A stretch of DNA of 64,000 bases from CAVQBJ01 sp963710725 (GTDB lineage Bacteria; Actinomycetota; Thermoleophilia; Solirubrobacterales; Solirubrobacteraceae): assembly GCA_963710725.1 (NCBI GenBank), contig CAVQBJ010000008.1, forward strand, positions 1,674,001 to 1,738,000. The letters are read 5' to 3'. Both the position numbers and the translations under genes were made by a program. The notes below the pieces were generated by a model. That model did no database searches, was not told where the DNA came from, and saw only the letters and a program-made list of their open reading frames with translations. Shown here piece by piece: positions 54,336 to 63,758 of the stretch; positions within the stretch are counted from its first letter, which is position 1; each line of letters opens with the position of its first letter.

Positions 54336-54809
54336 TCAATGCTTGAGGGTTGGAAAGGTGGTTCGAGCGTTCGAGGTCCGTACGAGCGCTCGGCTGTGCG
54401 CGGTCACGGGGACGAGCTCGGCTCGGAACGAGCGCCGGACCTTCTCGAGCTCCTGGGCCAGCTCGACCTGCGCCCGCTCGGCGTCACGCTCGAGGTCCTC
54501 GATGCGCTCGCGCATGTGCTCGATCTCGAGCTCGAGCTCGAGCACGCGCTCGACACCGGCGAGGTTGAGTCCGAGCTCGGCGGTCATCGCCTGGATGCGG
54601 CGCAGCCGCTCGACGTCCTCGTGGGAGTACAGGCGCGTGCCCTTGGCCGAGCGCTTGGGCTCGATCAGACCGCGTGCCTCGTACATGCGCAGCGTCTGCG
54701 GGTGCATGTCGGCGAGCTCGGCGGCCACCGAGATCATGAACACGCCGCGGTCGGCGTCGACGTGGACGGTCATCGCACGGCGGCGGCGGGCGGGCACGGG
54801 GTCGGACAT
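54336..54809 (-). CDS. hspR: Heat-shock repressor HspR (MerR family)
   Basis: 157-residue MerR-type repressor. The winged-helix part is GVFMISVAAELADMHPQTLR followed by MYEARGLIEPKRSAKGTRLY, identical in layout to HspR; a coiled-coil (about 90-125; ELELEIEHMRERIEDLERDA) follows, then a short C-terminal tail. HspR with DnaK as co-repressor controls its own operon. The ATG overlaps the dnaJ stop (TGATG). ATG 54809 was used; a second in-frame ATG at residue 13 is also possible. Confidence 0.95.
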   Translation of the reverse strand: MSDPVPARRRRAMTVHVDADRGVFMISVAAELADMHPQTLRMYEARGLIEPKRSAKGTRLYSHEDVERLRRIQAMTAELGLNLAGVERVLELELEIEHMRERIEDLERDAERAQVELAQELEKVRRSFRAELVPVTAHSRALVRTSNARTTFPTLKH

Positions 54810-55942
54810 CAGGCGTCACCTCCCGCGGCGCCCGCGCCCGCCGCCTCGAACAGGCGCTCGCGCGGGTCGCCGTTCATGACCTTCGACAGCTGGGCGACGG
54901 CCGCCTTCTGCTCCTTGTTGAGCTTCTCGGGGACGTCGATCACGAAGCGGTAGTGCAGATCGCCGTGGCCGCCGCCGAGCTTGGGCGGACCCTCGCCGCG
55001 CAGGCGCTGCAGGGTCCCGTGCCGGGTGCCGGGCTTGACGCGCAGCGTCTTGCGGCCGTTCAGCGTCGGCACCTCGATCTCGGCGCCGCCGAGCGCCTCG
55101 GGGATCGTCAGCGGGACCTCGACCTCGAAGTTGTCGCCCTTGCGGGTGAACACGGAGGACGGGTTGACGTGGGTGATGACGTAGAGGTCCCCCGGCGGAC
55201 CGCCGTTGCGTCCGGGCTCGCCCTTACCGGCAAGGCGGATCCGGCTGCCGTCCTTGACTCCGGCGGGGATGTTCACGCGGTAGCGCTTGACGGTGCGCAC
55301 CGAGCCGCGGCCGCTGCACGTCGGGCAGGGGCTCTCGATGACCGTGCCCGAGCCACCACAGCGACCGCAGGGCTGGGAGATCGAGAACATCCCCTGGCCC
55401 TGCGTCTCGATGCCGCGGCCCTCGCAGCGCGGGCAGACCGTCGGCGTCGTGCCGGGCTTCGCGCCCGTGCCATGGCAGGTGTTGCACGTCGCCGACGTCG
55501 GCACCGACAGCGGCACCTGAGCCCCGCTCACCGACTGGTCGAAGCCGATCGTGACCTCGGCCTGCAGGTCGGCGCCGCGCTCGGCCCGGGGGCGCTGGCG
55601 CTGGCGACCACCAGTACCGCCGCCACCCCCGAACAGGTTGGAGAGGATGTCGCCCATCGCGCCGGGGTCGAAGTCGAACCCGGCGAAGCCGCCGCCGCCC
55701 GCGTTCGCGCCGCCAAAGGCGAACGGGCCCGAGCCGGCGTCGTAGTGCTTGCGCTTGTCCGCGTCGGAGAGCACGTCGTAGGCCTGGGAGATCTCCTTGA
55801 AGCGCGCCTCGGCCTTCGCGTCATCCGGATTGCGATCCGGATGGTGATCGCGCGCGAGCTTGCGGTACGCCTTCTTGATCTCCTCGGGCGACGCCTTCTT
55901 GTCGACGCCGAGCGTCGCGTAGTAGTCGGGACGGGAGGCCAT
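54809..55942 (-). CDS. dnaJ: Co-chaperone DnaJ
   Basis: 377-residue full-length type-I J-protein. J-domain (1-70) with HPD in ARDHHPDRNPDDAKAEA; Gly/Phe-rich part (75-115); four zinc-binding repeats CNTCHGTG, CPRCEGRG, CGRCGGSG and CPTCSGRG (about 150-215); C-terminal substrate domains with GDLYVITHVNPSSVFTRKGD. It stimulates DnaK ATPase and delivers clients. GGAGACCG lies before the ATG; 10 bp behind grpE. Confidence 0.97.
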   Translation of the reverse strand: MASRPDYYATLGVDKKASPEEIKKAYRKLARDHHPDRNPDDAKAEARFKEISQAYDVLSDADKRKHYDAGSGPFAFGGANAGGGGFAGFDFDPGAMGDILSNLFGGGGGTGGRQRQRPRAERGADLQAEVTIGFDQSVSGAQVPLSVPTSATCNTCHGTGAKPGTTPTVCPRCEGRGIETQGQGMFSISQPCGRCGGSGTVIESPCPTCSGRGSVRTVKRYRVNIPAGVKDGSRIRLAGKGEPGRNGGPPGDLYVITHVNPSSVFTRKGDNFEVEVPLTIPEALGGAEIEVPTLNGRKTLRVKPGTRHGTLQRLRGEGPPKLGGGHGDLHYRFVIDVPEKLNKEQKAAVAQLSKVMNGDPRERLFEAAGAGAAGGDA

Positions 55943-55952
55943 CGGTCTCCTC

Positions 55953-56710
55953 TCAGGCCGCCACGACGACGCGGGCCGGCCGCAGGATGCTCCCGTTCGC
56001 GCGGTAGCCCGCCTGGTAGACCTCGACGACCGTGCCGGGCTGCGCGCCCTCGGTCGGCACCTGGGCCACCGCCTCGTGCTCGACCGGATCGAACGGCTCG
56101 CCCTGCGGCGAGAACGACTCGATCCCGAGACGCGCGAGCGCCGTACCGAGGTCGACGTGCACGAGCCGCACGCCCTCGAGCAGCGGGTCCTGCTGGTCGG
56201 CGGCGTCGATGGCCCTTTGCAGATTGTCGAGCGCCGGAAGCAGCTCCTTGGCCACTCGGGAGATCCCCCGCGCCTCGGCCAGCTCGGCCTCGCGCGCCTT
56301 GCGCTTGCGGAAGTTCTCAAAATCGGCTTGGGTGCGCTGGGCGAGCGCGAGATATTGGTCTCGCTCGGTCGTGACCTTGGTCAGCTCGTCCAGGTCGTGC
56401 TCCACCTGCTCCGCCGCGGCCTCGGTTGCGTCCGTCGACGTCCCCCGAGAAAAGGGGACGTCGCCGGCCTCCACCGAGCCCTCTCCACGTCCGGCGTCGA
56501 CCGGCCTGGCGCTCGCGTCACTCACAGCGGCACCGGAGCGAGGCGCGTCGCCGCTGCTGTGGTTGGCTTGTGTGGATTCGGGGGTGGGGGTGGGCGATGA
56601 CGCCTCGGCGGCCCTTTTCTGGGCCGCAGAGGCGGCAGCGCCCGCCCCCGGCGAGTGATCACCGGGGGCGTTGTTCACCTGAATCGGAACGGTGATGCGC
56701 CGAGAGAAGG

Positions 56711-56714
<4 letters not shown>
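55953..56714 (-). CDS. grpE: Nucleotide exchange factor GrpE
   Basis: 253-residue DnaK exchange factor. The first about 95 residues are a long disordered Ala/Ser/Pro-rich extension; the coiled-coil (about 98-150) has ERDQYLALAQRTQADFENFR, the C-terminal beta-wing PFDPVEHEAVAQVPTE and TVVEVYQAGYRANGSILRPA, the family signature. GTG start overlaps the dnaK stop by 4 nt. The N-terminal extension is longer than in most GrpE proteins (about 180-210 aa). Confidence 0.95.
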
Positions 56715-58630
<1,916 letters not shown>

Positions 58631-58706
58631 GAGGTTCCGTTACTCCTTGGTGTGATGTGTGGGGTCGTGGGTGCCGGCCGACCGCCCTTTTTCGCTGCTT
58701 GCAGCG

Positions 58707-58742
58707 TTATCAGACGGGACTGGCGAAAATCTCAGTGAGATT
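58707..58742 (-). promoter_or_regulatory. Putative dnaK promoter with overlapping palindrome
   Basis: On the minus strand CTGAGA (58735-58730) and TGATAA (58712-58707) are 17 bp apart, an acceptable -35/-10 pair. The -35 box lies within aatctcagtgagatt (58728-58742), a palindrome with 7-base arms around one central base. It is placed for a repressor, presumably HspR, although it does not match the published HAIR consensus CTTGAGT-N7-ACTCAAG. A second perfect palindrome, cgctgcttgcagcg (58693-58706), follows in the leader. Confidence 0.45.
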
Positions 58743-58864
58743 ATGGCAGATCTTCTCTGTCGTCGGAAGGGGTCTCGTCTGCGGTGGCACATGCGGGCGG
58801 CCTGCGACGCGCCGGTTCGGCGCCGGGGCAAGCCGCCCGCGTCGCCGCGCCGCGAGGGACGGCG

Positions 58865-60139
58865 CTACGCGTGGCCGAGCGGCGTGCGGAGGCCGGTCGG
58901 TGGCGGTGCGCGCAGCGCGAGCTCGAGCTCGAAGCGCGCGTCGGGATCGTCCAGGGCCGAACCGAACAGCTCGCGCAGGCGCGCCAGGCGGTAGCGCACG
59001 GTCTGCGCGTGTACGCCGAGCTCCGCCGCGACGTCGGACACGTTGCCCTGCGCGCGCAGCCAGGCGGTGAGCGTCGCCTGCAGGCGATCGCGGGCGCCCG
59101 GGCCGAGTGCGGACAGCGGCGCGAGGCGCCGCCGAGCGAGCTCCTCGGTCAGCGATGCCTCGCGGGCGAGCAGCAGCGTGGCGAGATGCTCCTCGACGGC
59201 GAGCGGGTCCTCCTCGGGCAGGGCGCCGGCCTCGATGAGCTCGAGCGCGTCGCTGGCGAGCGTGAAGCTGCGCCGGATCTCGCCCACCGCGACGGTCGGT
59301 CCGATGGTCGCCGCCGCGCCGGCGAGCGCGCGGGACAGCTGCTCGCGTCGACCGGGGCCCTCCGGATCGGGGACGAGCGCGCACGTCAGCTCGCCCACCC
59401 GCCCACCGATGACGTCGGTTCCGAGGCGGGCGGTCAGCCGGGCGACGTCCTCCTCGCGCGCGCACAGGGCGGCGAGCGCGCGCGGCGGCGACCAGCCGGC
59501 CGACGCGGCCGCGGAGGTGACGGCGGCGGGCGTCGGGGGATCGTCCCCGACCAGCAGCCGCACGAGCCGCTGCCGGGCACGCTGGCGCTCGCCGGCCACC
59601 GCGGCCTGGGCGCGCGCGTAACCGTCGACGGACTCGGCGGAGATCTCATCGATGTAGGCGAACATCGATTCGGCGAGCAGCGAGACGGCCGCCGCGTCCG
59701 CCCCGGCGGCCTGGGCGGCCGCCGACATCCGGCGCCAGGCCACGCGCGCGCCGACCCGATAGGCCGACTGCAGCGCATCGAGGCCGCGTCCGGCCTGCAG
59801 CTCGCCGCGGCCGAGCCCGGCGTAGACCTCGCGATGGGTGCGCGCCGGGGATCCGGGGCGGCCGATCAGCTCGAGGAACTGGCTGAGGGCCTCCTGCACG
59901 CCGGCGCTGATGTTGCGGCCGAACACGCCCTCGAGCGGGCGCCGGTAGTCCGGCACCACCCGGCCGATCTCCTCGATGATCTCCGCGGCGATGGCCGGCA
60001 GCTCGGGCGCGATCGCGGCGGCGAGCGTGGGGTCGAGCCGGTCCCAGGGCCGCTCGTCGGCAGCCTGTGGCGGCGCCACTCGCGCCGCCGTCGAATTTTG
60101 TGAAGAAGACACAAATATCAGGGTATCCGACGTGGCCAT
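58865..60139 (-). CDS. PucR/CdaR-type transcriptional regulator
   Basis: 424-residue regulator. The C-terminal PucR-type helix-turn-helix (about 355-405) reads TLTAWLRAQGNVSDVAAELG and VHAQTVRYRLARLRELFGSA, the family signature. The N-terminal half (about 40-165, AIAPELPAIAAEIIEEIGRV and YRVGARVAWRRM) is an RsbR/PucR-like helical sensor domain; a GGDEF-like middle part (about 200-320) links them. Start ATG 60139 is provisional: in-frame GTGs at 60112 and 60079 exist, and an inverted repeat lies in the first codons. It is divergent from the desaturase gene with only 42 bp between starts and probably controls it. Confidence 0.88.
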   Translation of the reverse strand: MATSDTLIFVSSSQNSTAARVAPPQAADERPWDRLDPTLAAAIAPELPAIAAEIIEEIGRVVPDYRRPLEGVFGRNISAGVQEALSQFLELIGRPGSPARTHREVYAGLGRGELQAGRGLDALQSAYRVGARVAWRRMSAAAQAAGADAAAVSLLAESMFAYIDEISAESVDGYARAQAAVAGERQRARQRLVRLLVGDDPPTPAAVTSAAASAGWSPPRALAALCAREEDVARLTARLGTDVIGGRVGELTCALVPDPEGPGRREQLSRALAGAAATIGPTVAVGEIRRSFTLASDALELIEAGALPEEDPLAVEEHLATLLLAREASLTEELARRRLAPLSALGPGARDRLQATLTAWLRAQGNVSDVAAELGVHAQTVRYRLARLRELFGSALDDPDARFELELALRAPPPTGLRTPLGHA

Positions 60140-60175
60140 TCGCACGAGAATTCTGACAATTGTGCGCGTATTGTG
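60097..60175. promoter_or_regulatory. TTGTG box cluster between regulator and desaturase genes
   Basis: An inverted pair tttgtg/cacaaa with a 7-base spacer lies at 60097-60115; two direct attgtg boxes lie at 60159-60164 and 60170-60175, 11 bp apart (one helical turn), and acaattgt at 60156-60163 is itself palindromic. The whole stretch is AT-rich compared with its surroundings. This looks like a multi-site operator for the divergent pair. Confidence 0.45.
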
Positions 60176-60181
60176 GCGAAC

Positions 60182-61087
60182 ATGACCAGACTTGAGCGCA
60201 GTGTCAACATCGCCGCCGTCGTCATCCCCTTCCTCGGCACGCTCGCGGCGGCAGTCCTGCTGTGGGGGACCTTCCTGTCCGGGCTGGACCTCGCGCTGTT
60301 CGGGGTCATGTACGCACTGAGCGCGGTCGGGGTGACCGTCGGCTTTCACCGCCTGCTCACCCACCGGGCCTTCTCGACCTATCGTCCGATCCGCTACGCG
60401 CTGGCCGTCATGGGCTCGCTCTCGCTGCAGGGCCCGGTCATCGACTGGGTGGCCGACCACCGCAAGCACCACACGTTCACCGACGAGGAGGGCGATCCAC
60501 ACAGCCCCCACGCCGGTGCCGGCGCGGGGCTCGGCGGCATGGTGCGCGGGCTATGGCACGCCCACGTCGGCTGGATCTTCGAGACGCAGGGCCAGGCATC
60601 GTCGAGCCGCTTCGCGCGCGACCTCGTAGAGGATCCCGGCATGCGCCGCATCAACCGGAACTTCCCCTGGATCGCGCTGCTGAGCCTCGGCCTGCCGTTC
60701 GTGCTCGGCTTCGCGCTCAGCGGCGGGGTGCTCGCCGCCGGATTGTCGGCACTGCTGTGGGCCGGGCTGGTGCGGATCTTCCTCGTCCACCACATCACGT
60801 GGTCGATCAACTCGATCTGCCACTTCTTCGGCTCGCGACGCTTCGACACCGAGGACAAGTCGACGAACGTGTTCTGGCTCGCGCTGCCCTCGCTCGGCGA
60901 GGCGTGGCATCACAACCACCACGCATTCCCGCAATCGGCGTTCCACGGGCTGCGCTGGTATGAGCTCGACCCGTCAGGGTGGATAATCCTCGGTATGCAG
61001 CGTATTGGCCTGGCCTGGGACGTCATCCGCGTTACGCCCGAGCGCGAGCAGCGCAAGCTGGCAGTCGCGGGGCAGCAGCAGACGTGA
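60182..61087 (+). CDS. Fatty-acid (acyl-CoA/lipid delta-9) desaturase
   Basis: 301-residue membrane di-iron enzyme introducing double bonds into acyl chains. Three His boxes are intact: HRLLTH (56-61), HRKHH (93-97) and AWHHNHHAF (about 241-249), with the extra GFHRLLTHRAF context typical of stearoyl-CoA-type desaturases. Four membrane helices (about 10-50 and 165-215). Length and sequence fit bacterial delta-9 desaturases used for cold or membrane-fluidity response. The next gene overlaps the stop by 4 nt, and a PucR-type regulator lies divergently upstream. Confidence 0.93.
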   Translation: MTRLERSVNIAAVVIPFLGTLAAAVLLWGTFLSGLDLALFGVMYALSAVGVTVGFHRLLTHRAFSTYRPIRYALAVMGSLSLQGPVIDWVADHRKHHTFTDEEGDPHSPHAGAGAGLGGMVRGLWHAHVGWIFETQGQASSSRFARDLVEDPGMRRINRNFPWIALLSLGLPFVLGFALSGGVLAAGLSALLWAGLVRIFLVHHITWSINSICHFFGSRRFDTEDKSTNVFWLALPSLGEAWHHNHHAFPQSAFHGLRWYELDPSGWIILGMQRIGLAWDVIRVTPEREQRKLAVAGQQQT

Positions 61088-61746
61088 CGGAGCGCGCCAC
61101 GTTGGTGGCGCCGGTCAAGCCCCGCCTCCGCGGGGTGTCGCATGAATACGCCTTCTTCGCCTCGGTGGGGTGCGGCGTGGCGCTCATCCTGGCCGCGTCG
61201 GGCGGGCGGAGCACGACGGCCGCGGCGATCTACGCCGGCGCCGTGTCGGCGCTGTTCGGCACCAGCGCGCTCTATCACCGGGTCAGCTGGCGCCCGGGCG
61301 CCCGGCGCTGGATGCGCCGGCTCGACCACTCGATGATCTTCGTGCTCATCGCCGGCACCTACACGCCGGTCGCGCTACTCGCGCTCAACGGCTCGCTCGG
61401 GCGCACCGTGCTCATCATCGTGTGGGCGGGCGCGGCGGCCGGCGTCATCTTCAAGCTCGCCTGGATCGACGCGCCGAAGTGGCTGTTCGCCGCCGTGTAC
61501 CTGGCCCTCGGTTGGGTCGGCGTCCTGACGATCGGCCAGCTCCCGGGGGCGATTGGCTGGCTCGGCGCGGCCGGGCTGGCGCTCGGTGGGCTCCTCTACA
61601 CGGCCGGCGCGATCATCTACGCGAGCGGGCGGCCGAACCCGTTTCCGGGGATCTTCGGCTACCACGAGGTCTTCCACGCGCTCGTGATCGCGGCGGCCGC
61701 GCTGCACTACGCGGTGATCGCGTTCGCCGTGCTGCCCCGCGGGTAG
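61084..61746 (+). CDS. Hemolysin III/YqfA-type membrane protein
   Basis: 220-residue seven-helix membrane protein of the PAQR/HlyIII family. The family residues are present: GVSHEYAFFASVG (helix 1), SALYHRVSWRPGARRWMRRL then DHSMIFVLIAGTYTPVALLA, and EVFHALVIAAAALHYAVIAF, giving the Ser, His and Asp zinc ligands expected of ceramidase-like folds. GTG start overlaps the desaturase stop (GTGA). Members affect membrane lipid composition, which fits co-expression with a desaturase. The hemolysin name is historical. Confidence 0.88.
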   Translation: MTERATLVAPVKPRLRGVSHEYAFFASVGCGVALILAASGGRSTTAAAIYAGAVSALFGTSALYHRVSWRPGARRWMRRLDHSMIFVLIAGTYTPVALLALNGSLGRTVLIIVWAGAAAGVIFKLAWIDAPKWLFAAVYLALGWVGVLTIGQLPGAIGWLGAAGLALGGLLYTAGAIIYASGRPNPFPGIFGYHEVFHALVIAAAALHYAVIAFAVLPRG

Positions 61747-61754
61747 GGGATCGC

Positions 61755-61792
61755 CTGTCACCGCCGCGCCCCGGGTGACGCGACGGTGACAG
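61755..61792 (+). terminator. Hairpin after the HlyIII gene
   Basis: ctgtcaccg (61755-61763) and cggtgacag (61784-61792) are perfect 9-base complements with a 20-base loop, 8 bp after the stop codon. There is no T run, so intrinsic termination is uncertain. The right arm belongs to the intergenic repeat element. Confidence 0.4.
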
Positions 61793-62030
61793 ATGTGCAC
61801 CGCCGGTTGCGCTTCGTGTCGACCGTGTAACCGGACCGTCGCGCGAGTGTGCCGCGCCTCGGTCGCGGTGATCCCACCGCCAGAGGTGTGATCCCGTATG
61901 GACGCTATGGGGGGACAAGGCGACCACACCCCCCGGCGACCGTGACGCGACGGTGACAGATGCGACCCGAAGGTCACGCCCCGCAACGGCCGTGTAGCCG
62001 GTCTCGCGCGCGAGTGTGCCGCGCGGTCCG
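61775..62030. repeat. Intergenic repeat element, copy B (1.5 tandem units of 167 bp)
   Basis: The 20-base block tgacgcgacggtgacagatg begins at 61776 and again at 61943, 167 bp apart. After each block come ggtcacgc or a variant, cgtgta(a/g)ccgg, and gcgcgagtgtgccgcg (complete in both), so the interval holds one full unit and the first part of a second. The full unit also has ggtgtgatcccg, gacgctat and gaccacacccccc, all shared in order with 14421-14637. The ggtgtg/cacacc pair can form a stem. The interval 61747-62154 has no gene of coding character. Confidence 0.75.
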
Positions 62031-62070
62031 CCTGCGGCGCGCCCGGCACCCCCACAGCGGCGCGACCCGC

Positions 62071-62206
62071 TCACCGTGCGCCCGCGAACGCCCCCCGGCC
62101 CGGGCACATGCGCGCGAGCGCGCCGCCGGTCGGTCGCGGCGACCGCGCACCCTTTCACCGCACAGCCGCGAACGCCCCCCGGCTCGGGCACATGCGCGCG
62201 AGCGCG
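62071..62206. repeat. 84-bp-period tandem copy of the nth 3' end
   Basis: The last codons and the stop of the endonuclease III gene (62155-62206) reappear 84 bp further downstream (62071-62122), including gaacgccccccgg, gggcacatgcgcgcgagcgc and an in-register stop (tca at 62155 and at 62071). The first copy would read ALARMCPGRGAFAGAR and stop. A short tandem duplication reaching past the gene end explains it. Confidence 0.8.
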
Positions 62207-62892
62207 CACTCGCCGCAGCGCGGGGAGCGCGCGTGGCAGGTGCGGCGTCCGTGACGCAGGAGGTTGAGGTGCAGCTCGAGCTCGGCGCCGGGCGGCGTCA
62301 GGGCGAGCATCTGGTCGTGCTGGACGTGCAGGGGGGCGGCCGCGTCGAGGAGGCGCAGGCGACCGCCGACGCGCGAGACGTGGGTGTCGACGGGGACGTC
62401 GCGGCGGCCGTAGGCGAACAGCAGGACGCAGGCGGCCGTCTTACGCCCGACGCCGGGCAGCGCGACGAGGTAGTCGCGCCCGAGCTCGACCGGCGCGTGG
62501 CGCATCCAATCGAGCGACAGCTCGTCCGTGCGGGCCGCGCCGGCGGGGGGCGCCGTCGCGCTGATCGCCCGCAGGATCTCCTGGATGCGCACGGACTTGA
62601 CCTTCGAGATGCCCCCCGGGCGGATCGCCTCCTCGACGAGCTCGACGGGGGCGTCGCGGACGGCGGCCCAATCGGCGAAGCGGTCGCGCAGGCGCAGGAA
62701 GGCGACGTCGCGATTGCGGTCGTTCGTGCTCTGCGAGAGGACGGTGAGGACGAGCTCGTCGAGCGGCGCGCCGTGCGGCTGGGCGAGCACCGGCCCGTAG
62801 ACCTCGAGCAGGCGCTCGCGCACGCCAGCCACGCGCCGGCGGGTGGGCGCCCGCCACTGAGGCGAGCGGCGCTCGGTGGCACGGGCGGGCAT
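62155..62892 (-). CDS. nth: Endonuclease III-like DNA glycosylase/AP lyase
   Basis: 245-residue base-excision repair enzyme removing oxidised pyrimidines. Helix-hairpin-helix ALPGVGRKTAACVLLFAYG holds the catalytic Lys; the catalytic Asp follows in DVPVDTHVSRV. The C-terminus CHARSPRCGECALARMC gives the C-x6-C-x2-C-x5-C set for a 4Fe-4S cluster. LTVLSQSTNDRNRDVAFLRL is the N-terminal family motif. ATG 62892; divergent from the alpha/beta hydrolase gene across 25 bp. Confidence 0.93.
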   Translation of the reverse strand: MPARATERRSPQWRAPTRRRVAGVRERLLEVYGPVLAQPHGAPLDELVLTVLSQSTNDRNRDVAFLRLRDRFADWAAVRDAPVELVEEAIRPGGISKVKSVRIQEILRAISATAPPAGAARTDELSLDWMRHAPVELGRDYLVALPGVGRKTAACVLLFAYGRRDVPVDTHVSRVGGRLRLLDAAAPLHVQHDQMLALTPPGAELELHLNLLRHGRRTCHARSPRCGECALARMCPSRGAFAAVR

Positions 62893-62917
62893 CGTCGGGA
62901 GATTATGGTCGTCGACT

Positions 62918-63745
62918 ATGCTCGCGGACCGCGTGCCCGAGGTGAGCGAGAACACCGGCGAGATCGACGAGCTGCCGGTGTTCTGGCGCAGCACGCCGGC
63001 GGACGGCACCCCGGCGCTCTATCTGCACGGGGTGCCGACCAACAGTGACGATTGGCTGCCCTTCCTCGCGCTCGGCGGCGGGCTGGCGCCGGACCTGCCG
63101 GGGTTCGGCCGCAGCGGCAAGCCGGGCAACTTCGACTTCACGATCGAGGGCTACGCCGACTTCCTGGAGGCCTACCTCGACCTCGTCGGCGTCGAGCGCG
63201 TGCGGCTCGTCGTGCACGACTGGGGCGTCGTCGGGCTCGCCTTCGCCCAGCGACACCCCGAGCGCGTCGAGCGGCTCGTCGTCGTGAACGCCGTGCCGCT
63301 GCTGCCCGGGTACGAGTGGCACCGTGCGGCGCAGATCTGGCGCCGGCGCTGGCTCGGCGAGCTGGCGATGGGGAGCACGACGCGCTGGGTCCTGCGGCGC
63401 GTCTCGCGCGAGGCGAACACGACCCCCGGACCGCTGCCCGACGCCTGGCAGCGCAGCGTGTGGGATCACTTCGACCAGGGCACGCAGCGCGCGATCCTGC
63501 GCCTGTACCGCAGCGCCGACCCCGGCGAGCTCGTGCGGGCCGGGGAGCACTTGGCGTCGCTGACCGCACCGGCGCTCGTCGTCTGGGGCGAGCGGGACCC
63601 GTACATCCCGGCGCGCTTCGCGTTCGCGTACGGCGACGCGCTCCCCGACGCCGACGTGCGGATAGTGCCCGACGCCGGGCACTGGCCGTGGCTCGATCGC
63701 CCCGAACTCGTCGAGCAGATCGTCGCCTTCCTCGGCGCCGGCTGA
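62918..63745 (+). CDS. Alpha/beta hydrolase (haloalkane dehalogenase/epoxide hydrolase-like)
   Basis: 275-residue alpha/beta hydrolase with an aspartate nucleophile: D101 followed by Trp in VVHDWGVVG, acid in GERDPYIP and His in DAGHWPWLDRPE. The Asp-Trp pair is shared by haloalkane dehalogenases and epoxide hydrolases. The oxyanion motif is HGVPT (37-41) rather than HGNP of dehalogenases or HGFP of epoxide hydrolases, so the substrate cannot be assigned. No cap tyrosine pair can be identified with certainty. It stands alone between nth and a membrane protein. Confidence 0.85.
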   Translation: MLADRVPEVSENTGEIDELPVFWRSTPADGTPALYLHGVPTNSDDWLPFLALGGGLAPDLPGFGRSGKPGNFDFTIEGYADFLEAYLDLVGVERVRLVVHDWGVVGLAFAQRHPERVERLVVVNAVPLLPGYEWHRAAQIWRRRWLGELAMGSTTRWVLRRVSREANTTPGPLPDAWQRSVWDHFDQGTQRAILRLYRSADPGELVRAGEHLASLTAPALVVWGERDPYIPARFAFAYGDALPDADVRIVPDAGHWPWLDRPELVEQIVAFLGAG

Positions 63746-63758
63746 CGGCACTCGCGTC

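Noticed and set aside
58631..58864. CIRCE or canonical HAIR operator upstream of dnaK
   Set aside because: Neither TTAGCACTC-N9-GAGTGCTAA nor CTTGAGT-N7-ACTCAAG is present; only a different palindrome.
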